DNA of 64,000 bases from Sciurus carolinensis (Eukaryota > Chordata > Mammalia > Rodentia > Sciuridae): NCBI RefSeq assembly GCF_902686445.1, contig NC_062218.1, positions 14,917,015 through 14,981,014 on the forward strand. Direction: 5' to 3'. Below are positions 47,553 through 58,713 of the stretch, piece by piece. Position numbers and translations under genes: made by a program. Each line of letters begins with the position of its first letter. The stretch's first letter is position 1. Under the pieces are notes generated by a model. The model was not told the origin of the DNA and ran no database searches. It saw nothing but the letters and a program-made list of their open reading frames with translations.

Positions 47553-48142
47553 ACTAACTCGTTTCAGATCGGAAGTAAGGATATGTATTGCCCAAGGGGG
47601 GAAAGGATGTGTCCCATCGAGGGAGGGAGGGGGTGGGAGAATCCAAATAGTATTTTTGTGGGGAAATATCTAATATACCTTCAGTCAACTTTACCAATAA
47701 GTCCTGGATTTCGAAGATGAGCGTCTGAAAGTACAGAACACCGTGTTCGCGAACTGCCGCGCACGCACGTCTCCTCCAGGAGCCCGGGCTCCTGCTTCGG
47801 CCTGGGAGTCGGGAGCGGGGCGTGCGATGCTGCTCGCAGGGCCTGTGCCAAGGCAATCAGATCTTTAGGAAAGCAGTATTTTCTGTGTTTTCTTTTTAAT
47901 TTACAGCCTTTCTTATTTTGATATTTTTTTAATGTCGTGGATGAATGCCAACTTTCAGACGGAGCCCACTTAGCTTGTCCACATGTATCTCGATGCCAAC
48001 CCTCCATTCTTCCTCTCCAGATATTTTTGGGAGTAACAAACATTCTCTCATCGTACTTAGCCTACCTAGATTTCTCATGACGAGTTAATGCATGTCCGTG
48101 GTTGGGTGCACCTGTAGTTCTGTTTATTGGTCAGTGGAAATG

Positions 48143-48167
48143 AAAAAAAAAAAAAAAAAAAAAAAAA
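48143..48167 (+). repeat. A25 run inside the BASP1 3' UTR
   Basis: Twenty-five consecutive A residues lie about 160 bases before the first AATAAA. It is genomic, so it can cause oligo(dT) internal priming and false 3' ends in transcript data. Confidence 0.9.
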
Positions 48168-48325
48168 GTCTGCGTTCATTGCAGTTCCAGTTTCTCTTCA
48201 TTCTGTGTCACAGACACCAACACACCACTCATTGGAAAATGGAAAAAAAATAAAAAATAAAAAAATAAAAAAATGTACAATGGATGCATTGAAATTATAT
48301 GTAATTGTATAAATGGTGCAACAGT

Positions 48326-48358
48326 AATAAAGTTAAACAATTAAAAAGAAGTAATAAA
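48326..48358 (+). terminator. BASP1: Two BASP1 polyadenylation signals
   Basis: Canonical AATAAA hexamers occur at 48326-48331 and 48353-48358, each inside the same ten-base context AGTAATAAAG. Cleavage is expected about 15-25 bases after the second, near 48370-48380. Downstream lies a T/C-rich, then C-rich tract. Confidence 0.85.
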
Positions 48359-48376
48359 GACTTGGTTTTATTTTAC

Positions 48377-48563
48377 CTTCCCCCTTCTTCCCCCCCCTCC
48401 CCCCAGTAATTACCTCGTTAAAGAACAGAGCACTGTGTGGGCATTTATTTATTTATTTATTTTCTGAACAAATTTGGATGGAAACTTACTAGGATCCTCA
48501 AATTTTTTGACCATTTCACTCACACACATATATACATGTATGTATATAAATTATATATACATA
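48377..48563. other. Immediate downstream flank of BASP1
   Basis: A C-rich tract, a TTTA repeat near 48443-48461, and a (TA/CA) low-complexity stretch near 48520-48562. No gene. Confidence 0.5.
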
Positions 48564-48713
48564 GGTATTGGGGCCTGAACCTAGAGGTGCCTCACACACT
48601 GACCTACATTCCCAGTCCTTTTTATTTTGAGTTGCTAAAGCTGACCTTGAAGTTGTGATCCTCCTGCCTCTGCCTCCCAGACCCTCCCTGAGATTACAGG
48701 CATGTGCCCAGCA
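48564..48713 (-). mobile_element. B1-ID composite SINE, antisense
   Basis: The inverted ID part ('ggtattggggcctgaacc' to 'cattcccagtcc') is followed by the inverted B1 part ('ttttgagttgctaaagctg', 'gagattacaggcatgtgcc'). It is older than the isolated ID copies, judging by divergence. Confidence 0.7.
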
Positions 48714-49024
48714 CTATTACCTTTTAAAGTAGCTGAGTCAGTGCCAGTAAATTATCTCAGTAAGAGAGACTAAGCTGAAAATGTCCTGTCTGTGCATATG
48801 CATGCAATGAAACATGGGTATAATAACTACTTAAAAAGAACAAATATTTTGTTCAAAGTACATTAAAGGACAGTACATAGATTTGGTCTTGAAAAGCTGC
48901 AAGGAAAAGAACATGAAGATCTTGTAGAAATGCCTTCTGTATAAATCACTGATGATTTCTTCCCTTCTTTATTTGTCATATCATGATGGACAGGAAAGGG
49001 GACCAAATGTGAGGCAGGCAGTGA

Positions 49025-49170
49025 GAGTGAAAACAGACTTGGAACTGGCCTTCATGGTGGCTGGATCCCTGGTCTGCTTTTGCCACTGATGGCTTTTAAG
49101 TCACTTCCTACCTCTCCAGACCTCCCTTGGTTTACCTACAGGAGGGCATAGACTTCATGACCTCTAAAGC
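49025..49170 (+). mobile_element. MIR SINE, sense
   Basis: 'acagacttggaactggcc', 'tggtctgcttttgccactg', 'ttttaagtcacttcctacc', 'tctccagacctcccttggttt' resemble the MIR order (tctgccacttac ... aagtcacttaacctctctgagcctcagttt). Confidence 0.45.
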
Positions 49171-50760
49171 AAGGCTCCTTTGACTTCTGAAATATCTGCT
49201 AGTTTCTGGATGTGCCAGGTCACAATACATACCGTGGATTGATGTTCTGAACTCCAGCTCTTGATTTCTCCTTCAGTCCTTGGATAGTGACCATCAGTGT
49301 GCCCAGGTTCCATCTGTCAGAGGTGCAGAAGGCTGGAGAATTGGTGTAGGCAGTGACTTAGGTGGTGCCAGGTATGCACATGAACTCTCGAATCTAACAA
49401 AGGAAGTGATTATTTCTTGGACCTCTCAGTAGTAATTTGGTCATTTTCCAATTGGATATTGGAAACAAAATCTTAAATACCTTTTAAAAAGAACTTAACT
49501 TTAGCCACCACAGAGATTTCTCATGCATGAATCAAAAATATCAGGTTGTGGGGAGAAGTGGATTGGGAATAATTGTTCAGAGTATTAAATAACAATATTT
49601 TAGAGAATTTTAACTCAGAAATTTCCTAAAATTGTGAAGACCAGTGTAATGGTATTAATTCCCAAAGGAACACTAGTGATACTGTGGGTGTGAATGAATC
49701 AGGTTCCACCCCTATGGCTTATCTTACATATAGAGAAATAAAAGAGGAGAAAGCTACCCTCTCTTGAGTATTTTCTGAGTAGTCGTCTATACCACACCTA
49801 AGACGTTGCCAATATGTGACAACTGGGGAAATAAATGGTGAAACTGAGTAACAGGCAAATAAACCTGCTGGGTTCAGTTCATGTCCATGATCACCTTCTG
49901 GCACTTCGGGTTCTTGTTTCTATAGTGAAATAAATTTGAACTCTTAATGCTTGAAAGCACAGCACACAAGAACTATGTAAACATATTAACCACCAAGCAA
50001 CTGTTTTAAATAAGAAAAACAGCAGGGGAATGTCCAGATCATTACTGATGTGCCCTGAAATATATGAAGTTACTTGGGAATAGGGTGCTGGTGGTAGGGA
50101 GAAAACTGCTTCAGTAACCCATGAAGGGTATTTATATAGTTACTCATCTTTTCATTTTTAAGTTAAAAAGTTTTATTTAAAATTTAAATATTTTAACTGA
50201 TAGTTACTAATATTAAATGCCACCCATTTCTTGCTGAAAAATGTGTTCGATGGAAGTAACAGGTGATATTTGCACTGCCTTCTCCTGCCCCACTTTAATT
50301 AAACATTCATTAGACTTTTTGTGATTAGAAAAATCAAATCAACCTTTGGGTTAGCATTTATTATTAAAAACCACTGGTTAGGGATAAGTGAAAAAGGAGA
50401 TTTTTTTTTCCCTTAGCTTATTTCTACATAGAGTGCTATTGGATAGGGTAGAGGAAAATTGAAATCTGAGCTCTATGTATTTATTTTTCTCTTTTCTGTT
50501 AGGTGCTCAAGTAAATAAGTAGCATCAGAAATGTGGTCACCAAAATAGTTACATCAAGATTTTAACCCAACTGTGGTCTCTGGCATTTAATCCTTCATAC
50601 TTCAGAAGAAGAAGAAGAAGAAGAAGACTTAAGAGTGTAGTTTGAAACTGTGCATTCAGCAGAAAATGTACGTGTGGAAGTGACTGGCTCATCCAGGAAG
50701 GGAAAGGCGCTGGGCTGCCATGTCAATTTTGGATTAACCTAGATAGTTCCCTCTTCATGA
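49171..50760. other. Unique intergenic sequence
   Basis: No gene was recognised. It includes an (AGA)n tract at 50604-50627. Confidence 0.4.
50604..50627. repeat. (AGA)n microsatellite
   Basis: Eight AGA units, uninterrupted. Confidence 0.9.
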
Positions 50761-53079
50761 ATGATTGAAAATGAAGGGAGGGCAGCGTACAGGCCGCGCT
50801 CAAAAAATGTCAGGCTGTTTGGAACCTCTCACCTTTTGCTTCACGAACTTAGGCATGTACTCTTCCATGCAGAACAAAGGGTTCCCGGGCCTCACACCTG
50901 CAGGCTGCCTGTGTGCAGACCGCAAGGAGGAATCAAAATCAATGTGTCCACCGTTACCAGGTTTGTCCCTCTACTTTGCAGGTCCTATCCTGCAGCTGAC
51001 ACTACCTCTGCACGATGGGAATGAACACAAGTCCCCAAGAGGCTGGGCTGTGCCAAGCATCCTGGGGACTCCATGTGGTGTCAACCCTAAAGAAGGCCAT
51101 CTTCAGGCTGTTCCAGCCTTTGCAGCAGGGTCCACACAGGCACAAACTAGGAACATCATTTACCATCCTTGGAGAGACTCCTTTGTCTCAGTGAGTCAAG
51201 GCCCAGGTCTAGTGGACTTAAGGGAATAGTTGTCAACTATCTGGTCCTGAGAAGATCTGCACAATTCTTTAGCTGCCTTAGTTGGGTGAATCATTCGGTG
51301 CTAGCAAAGCCAAGAATGGAAATGCTACACAAAACCAGTTTTCATAAAGCAGTCTGAAACTTTAATTTTCATTAAATGAAACTTCATGGCATTTCTGAAG
51401 CACAGCATTTTTATTGAAACATACAACATAATAATTAAAGTCCACTCTCAAAGCTGGCTCTTGGGACACCAATCTTATCTTTGACACAGCAAATTTCAAT
51501 AGTTTCATTTGTGAGAAAAGTCTATAAGATTTCTAAAATTTGCAGTCTTGGCGTTATCCAACTTATCTCAGGATTAAAGAGATAGATCTTCATCCTTTAG
51601 ATTTCCGTTCTGTGTTTTGAGCACAACCATGTAGCTGCATTGAGCTTTGCTTTAACTAATTTATGTAATGCTGAAAACTGGATGCTCAGGAAGTAATCTT
51701 TAAAATATACCAGCAGCAGCACCACTGAAGCTCTGTGTGATGTCAGGTAAGCATTGTGTACATCCTTACACAGGATTGACTTGTACTTTGCTCTGCCAAA
51801 TAGTTAATGCTGTAGGTATTTAGCTCAGGGATGGTTCATTAGCTAGGGTGTAAATTTTTATAGCACCTTAACTGCTAATGTAGAAGTAAACAGGTCAATA
51901 TGGGAAGTTTTCCATGAAAGTATATGTCTTTGATTTTTAAAATAAGCTATTTTTTAAAAATCATGGGCCTATATGCTTTCTGTATTTTTAATGACCGAAG
52001 TTTTATAAGCATATAAAATCTCAAAGTTCAGAGAATCATTGATTTAGCATAGTTCTCCAAGTTTTTCTCAGACTCCAGTTTATTAAGAACAATTTTCACT
52101 CTGAAGTTATATATGTTAATTAACATACATATTTAGGAAAATCCCAGAGGGAATATCTTTCTGAAAAAGAACTGTGATCTTAAAAAAATCCTAGTGCAAC
52201 TATACATGTTGAAATAGAAAAATTAGATGCAAACATGTCTTTCTGTCTTATAAATACTCCATCTTCATATTTTTCTAAGTTGCAAACATCACATTTTATC
52301 CTTATTTTTTTCTTGAGGTTGTTTTATATTTAGCCTGAGTTTCCAGAAAAATTCACTTTTAATATTCATATTTAAATTCAATGGCTTCATTTAATGTATC
52401 CATTTCTTTTAACTCCCTCATGTCAATGTGTTAAAACGTCAAAAGGCAAAAGGATGAGTTAATAGGCACAAATTTAGAGTCATTTAGAGAACATTCACAT
52501 TTGCTTTCTTAACATATTTTTTTCTTACATCATCCAGATATTCAAAGACTATGAGTAAAGTTTCTTAATAAAAATGCTATTTTGGGGAATTACCAGCTTA
52601 AATATGCTTTTTACATATATTACACTAATCCTCAAGCAGAGTTTCAGCTAATCAAAGCAAGACATTGTTAGTTTACAAGCCTCTCTGAAGTCCTTAATAT
52701 AGAAACTTAAACTGAAGTTTAAAAAGAATCTGTTTTCTAAAACATATAGATATTCTGATTAATTTTTTAGAAATATTAAAGACTGAGTTCTAAACAGGAG
52801 AAAGAAATAAATGTTCATGATTGGTGTCTTCCCTGTCCTTTGGTTTTTTAAGCTATGAATTTATTCAAGGAAAAAAAAATACGTTTAAAAAGGCCCCAAA
52901 GACTCTTGGCTTGTAATCAAACGATCAATTCTTACTTGTCCACTGGGTTGTGTTTAAGAGCCACACAACCAGAAAGTCAGTACTTCATGCTATTGCCCAA
53001 AGAAAAGAAAGACACCTGTTTTACCTTGAGGAAAACATGTTCACTTGTAACACACTTTCATTAAAAAAAAGGAGTGGGA

Positions 53080-53123
53080 AGGAAAAATAAATGAAGGAAG
53101 GAAGGAAAGAAGGATGGAAGGAA
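53080..53123. repeat. Imperfect (GGAA)n tract
   Basis: Runs of 'gaaggaaggaagg' with interruptions. GGAA arrays are potential ETS-family binding platforms; that is inference only. Confidence 0.8.
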
Positions 53124-53602
53124 TTCCTCAGTGTTCCTTTTAAGAAGAAAACATTCCTCTTAAATGGAAGACACAGACTGTGTTTCAGTATTTTATTGTC
53201 AGAAACAGCACAGCTTTGAGGTTTGCCAAGGAAAGGGGGCTGACACCTCTAATTACCAGAGCCTTTTGCACAGGTTTGGGAGAACCGACTTGACAGGTGA
53301 ACCCCATTGAAAGAAATGACTATAAGGTCGTGTAGCAGCAGTGAACAATTTCCGTCCCACTCTGCCTTAGCACAGACATCCAAGAATAGAGTTCCCTCTC
53401 AGCCGGAACCACCCACTGCAGAGCGCCCAAGTCTGACTAGTATGCAAATTCCCCCAAAGGGTGTTTTTTTTTTTAAACTTTTTTTTAAAAACCTCTTTTA
53501 GCTTAGAATAATAAAGACTATATTTTGCTTGCTATCTATTCAGCTGCATTCTCTTTCAAGAGCTGAAATTGCCTTGACATTCAGAGCAAATTCTACCTTT
53601 TC

Positions 53603-53603
<1 letters not shown>

Positions 53604-53637
<34 letters not shown>
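53604..53637. repeat. (AC)n microsatellite
   Basis: About 17 uninterrupted AC units, likely length-polymorphic. Confidence 0.95.
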
Positions 53638-53638
<1 letters not shown>

Positions 53639-54144
53639 ATTAAAAAGAACGAACCCAAAAGAACAATTAAAAGACAAACTACCAAAGTCTGTAAAAGAGT
53701 TGCTTACCTTTCTGATGCTAGTCAGAACCTCATTATAGCTTTTTTGTCTTTTATTTATTTCCTCTTTTGCTTACTGTTTTGTCTGCATTTACTTTTTTTC
53801 CCCATCAAGTTCCTCACTTCCACTTTATGCTGTTGTTCAATTAATTATTTTTCAATCTTTCCTTCAAGTCTGCCTGCCTTTCACCAACTCCACACGGAGG
53901 TAGATGTTTACATTGGGTCAGAACTATAAAAATCACTCTTTAAATGTACAGTTCTTAAATAATTGTAAGTGCACTGTTCTTTTTGACTTGGCATGACCTT
54001 CTTTTATTCGGGAAGAACAAATGTAATTTCTTTGCTACCCATCTCTACACTTTATGCATTCTCCTTCTCCTACCTCCTTTTATCTGTAAGAGCAGCAGGG
54101 AGATTAAGAGGACATTTTCAAGATCTAAGGGAATTTGAAATAAG

Positions 54145-54235
54145 TTTTTTTTTTTTTTTTTCAGTGCTGGGAAATTGAACCCAGGACCTTGCACATACTA
54201 GACCAATATTCTACCATGAGCTACATCCCTAGCCC
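54145..54235 (-). mobile_element. ID SINE, antisense
   Basis: A T tract at 54145-54161 followed by the inverted tRNA-like unit ('cagtgctgggaaattgaac' to 'gagctacatccctagccc'). It is more diverged than the copies at 16815 or 41596. Confidence 0.8.
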
Positions 54236-54489
54236 AAAATAATCCTTGATGTACTGTGTTTATTCAGAGAGTTTCCAGAAACTTGTATCACAAACTGTTT
54301 CAGAAGGCAGGGAAGTGGTTCTTAAATATGCTGTATAACGTGACAGCATAACAATTTTCTCTGATACTGGCCTAAGAAGATTCTAGCCCCCCAGCTGTGA
54401 TTCAGTAGTTCTCATACAAGTTGAGTGTGTGAGGGGGCAAGTTTCCCTAAAGCCCCTCTTTGAGAATTGGATGAGAGTGTGATTTTTTC

Positions 54490-54600
54490 ACAAGATTTGG
54501 AATCAAAGAGACCGGGGTTAGAATCTGGATTTAGTGTGTTGTTCTTGATTTTAAATAATTTATTTAAGATCTCTAGGTTCACTTACCTCATTTGAAAAAA
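54490..54600 (+). mobile_element. Degraded MIR fragment, sense
   Basis: 'tttggaatcaaagagaccgg', 'ggttagaatctggattta', 'gatctctaggttcacttacc', 'tcatttgaaaa' follow the MIR order. It ends in an A18 run (54594-54611) and an A/G-rich stretch. Confidence 0.45.
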
Positions 54601-54735
54601 AAAAAAAAAAAGAAGAAAAGAAAAGAAGCAGGCAGGGAGGAGTGAAAAGAACAAGAGAGTCACTGGAAACATTTTCAATAAGACCTGGAAGTTTAGTCAG
54701 CTGCCTGGAAGTAACTGGATCGTGATATACATCTT

Positions 54736-54800
54736 GCCCTTGGACCCTCCATCTCTGTGGGTTCCATATCTGTAGGTTCAACCAACTGCAGATTAAAAAT
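54736..54800. mobile_element. Possible Tigger/mariner-type DNA transposon end
   Basis: 'cccttggaccctccatctc', 'tgtgggttccatatctg', 'aggttcaaccaactgcag' resemble a Tigger-family terminus (ccctccgtatccgtgggttccgcatccg...attcaaccaactgcgg). It is a short fragment. Confidence 0.45.
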
Positions 54801-54828
54801 AGTGTGGAAATAACCAACAGCATGCGTT

Positions 54829-55199
54829 CTGGTCTGGGTCTTGAATGATCCCCAAAAGCCCATGTGTTGAAGACTAGGTCCCAATGCTGGCACTCTTGAG
54901 GAACCTGTAGGACTTGGGCCTAACTGAAGGCAGTGAGGTGATTGGGGGTGGGCCTTTGAAGAAGATATTGGGAGCCTGTTCCCTCCCCTCTCTGTTTTCC
55001 AGCAGCCATGAGGTAAGTGGATTTGCTTTACCAAGTGCTCCTGTCCATGATGTTCTGCTTTACCACGGGCTCAGAGGCAACTGGGGCCAAGTACCCAAGG
55101 ACTGAAACTTCTGAAACCTTGAGCCCAAATACACTTATCTCCTCTAAGTTAATTATCTCAGGTATTTTGTCATAGCTATCAAACACTGACTAACACAGT
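54829..55199 (+). mobile_element. ERVL-MaLR solo LTR, sense
   Basis: 'aaaagcccatgtgttgaag', 'ggtcccaatgctggcac', 'gtgaggtgattgggggtggg', 'ctgaaaccttgagcccaaa', 'taattatctcaggtatttt', 'gtcatagctatcaaacactgac' give a full MaLR LTR with its internal polyadenylation region degraded. No internal provirus sequence is present. Confidence 0.7.
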
Positions 55200-55555
55200 A
55201 CTAAACATGAAGGAAGGAACTTTTTGTTTTCTCTTCTTGTCACTAGTCTCTAACCCATACAATATGACAACCATTTCGATAATATTTATATTGCATTAGA
55301 TTACGCAAATAATGTAGAGGTAATTTAAAGTGTGAAGGAGGATGTGCATAGGTTATATTCAAGTACGTCACCAGTTCACATAAGGGACTTGCATCTTTGG
55401 GGGTCTTGGAGCAAATCCCCTGTGTATACTGGATACAACTGTACACTCAGTGCACCAAAGCTGTTCCAAAGGAGGCTTCTGTTCCCTAAAAACCCTGGAC
55501 TCAGAAGATCTGGCCTGCTTACTTCAATTAAAAAGGACGATATAATGGAAAGACA

Positions 55556-55909
55556 TTTTTTTTTCTTTTTTCTTTTTTTATTAGAGGACCATAATTATAC
55601 ATAGTAATTGGGTTTATTTTGATGGACTAATACATGCAAGGAATTTGATTTCAAGCCCTATCCCCCTCCCTCTTGTGTCCCCTTTTCCTTCCCCCAATTC
55701 TCCCTCCTTTATTAAACTTCCTTTCTTCTACATATACATAAAAGGGAAATTCCCTTTGGTATCTTTTATATGAATATAACCCAATTTTGTTAAATTCATT
55801 CCATTTGTCTTCCCCTTCCCTCGGTCCTCCCTCCCATTCTCCTACATCTACGCCGCGGATCTTCCCTGTATCTACGTGATATCCAATCCCCTCCCCAACT
55901 ACCCTCTTG
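55556..55909 (-). mobile_element. LINE-1 3' end (family B), antisense
   Basis: T-rich start, 'attagaggaccataattatac', 'gtaattgggtttattttgatg', 'ctaatacatgcaaggaat', long pyrimidine-rich runs and 'cctgtatctacgtgatatcc'. It parallels 38291-38715. Flanks 'ggaaagacattttt' and 'ggaaagatgttt' may be a degraded target duplication. No L1 coding sequence remains. Confidence 0.75.
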
Positions 55910-56000
55910 GAAAGATGTTTCTAAATGTTTTCTTGAAAATGCAGTGAAAATGACCATGGAATAGAGATGCAAATTATCTTAGAGGACAGCTTAATTTGCA

Positions 56001-56060
56001 AAAAAAAAAAAATATATATATATATATATATTGCGCATATATATATATATGCGCAAATTA
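56001..56060. repeat. (TA)n tract with a perfect 26-bp palindrome
   Basis: A poly(A) and (AT)n stretch leads into TTGCGC, then fourteen alternating A/T bases, then GCGCAA (56031-56056). This is an exact palindrome. The outer bases extend the symmetry in a second way: TAATTTGC at 55992-55999 pairs with GCAAATTA at 56053-56060. It is a strong candidate for cruciform extrusion. Confidence 0.9.
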
Positions 56061-56199
56061 CTTTTTTGGGGAGTCAAAATCTAAAATGGTTTTCCTGAGA
56101 ATGTTTTAATTAGATTATGGAGATAACTAAGATGAATTAAGGAGGGAGAATAAATTGCTTTTGTGTTGGGAAGTGAAGTCGTTGAACCCCACCTGTATT

Positions 56200-56350
56200 A
56201 CTTTGTTAGCTCTGTGACCTGGGAACAGATTTAACTTCTCGGTGAGTGATGTGCTTATCCGAGGCTGGAGAACACACCTACCTTGGGGGCTGGAGGGGAG
56301 AATAGAAGATCCTATTTAGCACACTGTCTGGCACGTAAGCACTTGTTCAG
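56200..56350 (+). mobile_element. MIR-type SINE, sense
   Basis: 'gttagctctgtgacctggg', 'aacagatttaacttctcgg', 'acacctaccttgggggctgg', 'agcacactgtctggcacg' follow the MIR order. It is strongly diverged. Confidence 0.5.
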
Positions 56351-56589
56351 TGGATTCTCTACTGCGATTACATTTTCTATGAAATAAGTAAAAAGTTCTA
56401 TTTCATAGATCAACTCTGGTTTGGTCCTTATTTAATCTGTATATGTAACATTTTCATGTACATCAGTTCTAGTGTATTCTACATTGCTTCATTCACTCAT
56501 TCATTTGCCAACTATTCATTAGGCAGCTCCTGTCTGCCATCAATATATGACCATGATTGCTAAGAATATAATGAACATAAAAGCAGCCC

Positions 56590-57690
56590 AGCACTCTTCT
56601 CAACTCTGAACTTCAAAATGCATCTTGCCTTTCAGCACCTCCTCTTGGATGACTGGCCACCATCTCTATCTGATTCCTCTTCTCTCCCAAGACTGCTCCT
56701 TCTATCCTTGGTGACTTAATGGTAACTTCATTCTCTAGATACTCAGGCCAAACCGTCAATTCCACCCCTGACTCATCTCCTTTACTTACATTCATCAGCC
56801 CCTATCAGGACACTCCAATCCCTTCACAGTCCACTAGAATTGGGACTCAAGCACTCTCACACTTGTCATGGCCACCGTGAGTCTCTTATTCTGATTAGTG
56901 CAAGGATCTTCTCACAATTCTTCTGTTCCTGCCCTTGCTTTTGGTAGTTTTCTCAACATTGCAGACAGAATGTCCTTGTGAAAACACAAGTGTGGTCATG
57001 TCACTCCTCAGTTCAAAACCTTCAGCTGGCTCTCTGCAACACTCAGAAGAGCCAAGGTCTCCACTGGACCAGACCTGGAGGAAATAATGTCTTCCAAATA
57101 CTCCAGGCAGCACCGGCTATGAGGTCTGCAGAGCCTTAGTCAAAAGCCTTTGAGAATTTCAAACGGTGATTGCAGAACACTAAATGAGGCCCAGGGCTCT
57201 TCTGAGTGTGGGCCCCTGGGTGTCTGCCCAGGCCAAAGTCTCTGGAAGCTGGTCCTGCCTGCAGATTCCCAGCAGGATGTGCCTCCCATCCCCTCCTCCA
57301 GTGTCCTCTTCTTCCCTTCACGCTGGCCACCTGGCCGGTCTGCTGGTCCTCCAACATGAACCCTGCAGGTGACTTGTTGCCTTCAGGCCTTGACAGCTGC
57401 TAGTCCCTCTGCTCAGAGCTTTTCCAAACTCCCTCTCTTCTTCCGTGACTTTGCTCAAATGTCACACTCACATGAGGTCACTTTCACTAACCATCCTATT
57501 TTAAATTGCCAACCTCCATGTGACCCTGTCTCATCCGGCCTTGCTTCCTCCACATCCCTGGTTATTTCCTCCTCGGTGCTGGTCACCAAGGTGTGATTGC
57601 TTATTTTGAAATAATTTGCTCATTCTGTCTCCTTCCACTAGACTATAAGATCTACAGATCTTCAACGCTATACCTCATTGCCTAGGTTAG
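56590..57690 (+). mobile_element. LINE-2 3' region, sense
   Basis: L2 landmarks: 'gtggtcatgtcactcctc', 'aaaaccttcagctggctc', 'ttccgtgactttgctcaaat', 'ggtcactttcactaaccatc', 'ttccactagactataagatc'. The frames are broken. This explains the cluster of short overlapping open frames at 57136-57596. Confidence 0.7.
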
Positions 57691-57729
57691 GGTAGATAAC
57701 ACTAGAGTAGAGAACACATCTTATTTTGA

Positions 57730-58200
57730 AGACATGAACGTCAACGGTAGAGTGAAAAAATTGAACAATTATCCAGTAATGTATATAATTACATCTGAGT
57801 TATGTGCTGCAGCCCTGAGCAGGAATAGGTTGAGGAGCGGGGCAAGTAGTACAGGCAGAAGGAACAGGATGAACAGGGGCCTATGTGCTGAGGGAACAGG
57901 AAGGCTCAAGGAGCTGAGAGAAGGCCACAGCAGGGGGTCTTCACCGAGAAAAAGCAAAGTGAGAGATGAGTATGGCGGTGGTTGGAGTTGACCAAGCAGG
58001 CTTTGCTAACTCTGGTCTTCATCTGGAGGACAATTGAGCAGCACAAGAGCACTAGAAACCGAGGAGCAGATGGAAAGGAAAGGAAAGTGCATCCTGGGTC
58101 TGTGTGGAGAACATCTGGGCCTGCAGGGTGGATTTAGGCAGACTGACGAGGAAGTGCTTTGAGGTTGACTGACTGACAGGAGGGGGCTGTTTGAGGACAG
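57730..58200 (-). mobile_element. LINE-2 fragment, antisense
   Basis: 'gggcctatgtgctgaggg', 'aacaggaaggctcaagg', 'agctgagagaaggccacag' resemble the antisense L2 segment (aaaggccctgaggtgggaagga ... ggccagtgtggctgga). It lies back to back with the sense L2 at 56590-57690. Confidence 0.45.
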
Positions 58201-58713
58201 CAGTGGCAGCCAAAATGGAGAAAACCAGGCCAACAAAGTTGCTGTTGCTGTGGCAAAAATCACAAGAATTGGTTATTTGAGATTTTTGATGGACTGGTAG
58301 GATTTGAAACTTAGGTAGAAGAACCACCTCAGAAGAAGAGAGGAGATTCCTTCCTAAGTATAAGAGAGAGGGGGCAGGAGAGGTGCTGACGTGGACAGGC
58401 TTGGATGTTTGGGAGGGAAAAACTGAGGCAGAATCACATGGATGGCTTTAACTATCTGTGCAAAATGTGAGGCAGATCATTTTTCATCACTGTGGGGCAA
58501 CTGGGGTGTTGAGTAGGTAGCTGTTGGGGATTTGAGGACAGAATAAAAGACCTGACTGTTGACTTCCCAAACGTAGTACGGTGGCAGACACATCTGAGGC
58601 CCATCCAAGATGGCCCTCAATGTACTGTGAGTGCCGCTTCTCTGTTGCTTGATCATCCCCAGCACACTCTGGTCATTTGGGTGCAGACACACAAAAAGAG
58701 CAGAGTTGGGAGG

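Larger units (their letters stand above)
46791..48376 (+). other. BASP1: BASP1 exon 2 (coding exon with 3' UTR)
   Basis: This runs from the AG acceptor to the expected cleavage region downstream of the second AATAAA. It contains nine bases of 5' UTR, the complete coding sequence and about 0.9 kb of 3' UTR. The GC-rich coding half and AT-rich UTR half differ sharply in composition. The 3' end is estimated to within a few tens of bases. Confidence 0.8.
47469..48376 (+). other. BASP1: BASP1 3' UTR
   Basis: Follows the TAA at 47466-47468. It contains a (TCTC/TGTC)n pyrimidine repeat at 47503-47552, a second CpG-containing patch around 47740-47830, an A25 run at 48143-48167, A-rich low-complexity sequence at about 48241-48275, and two polyadenylation signals at the end. 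Antisense open frames here (47554-47856, 47681-48043) are shadows without gene support. Confidence 0.8.
50761..54144. other. Intergenic sequence, mostly unique and AT-rich
   Basis: No gene I can support. A 154-codon open frame at 50765-51229 is unexplained (see findings). From 51360 to 52850 the DNA is AT-rich and free of recognised repeats. Simple repeats occur at 53080-53123 and 53604-53637. Confidence 0.4.

Noticed and set aside
47554..48043. Antisense open frames over the BASP1 3' UTR (possible antisense gene)
   Set aside because: They are short, unrelated to known proteins, and located opposite a well-explained UTR. No promoter or polyadenylation evidence was seen on the minus strand.
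53080..53637. CRISPR-like repeated DNA
   Set aside because: The repeats are ordinary microsatellites, (GGAA)n and (AC)n, with no spacer structure, and the genome is mammalian.
57136..57596. Cluster of short overlapping open frames suggesting an exon
   Set aside because: Three frames are open together within an L2 fragment; no splice sites or family resemblance support a gene.
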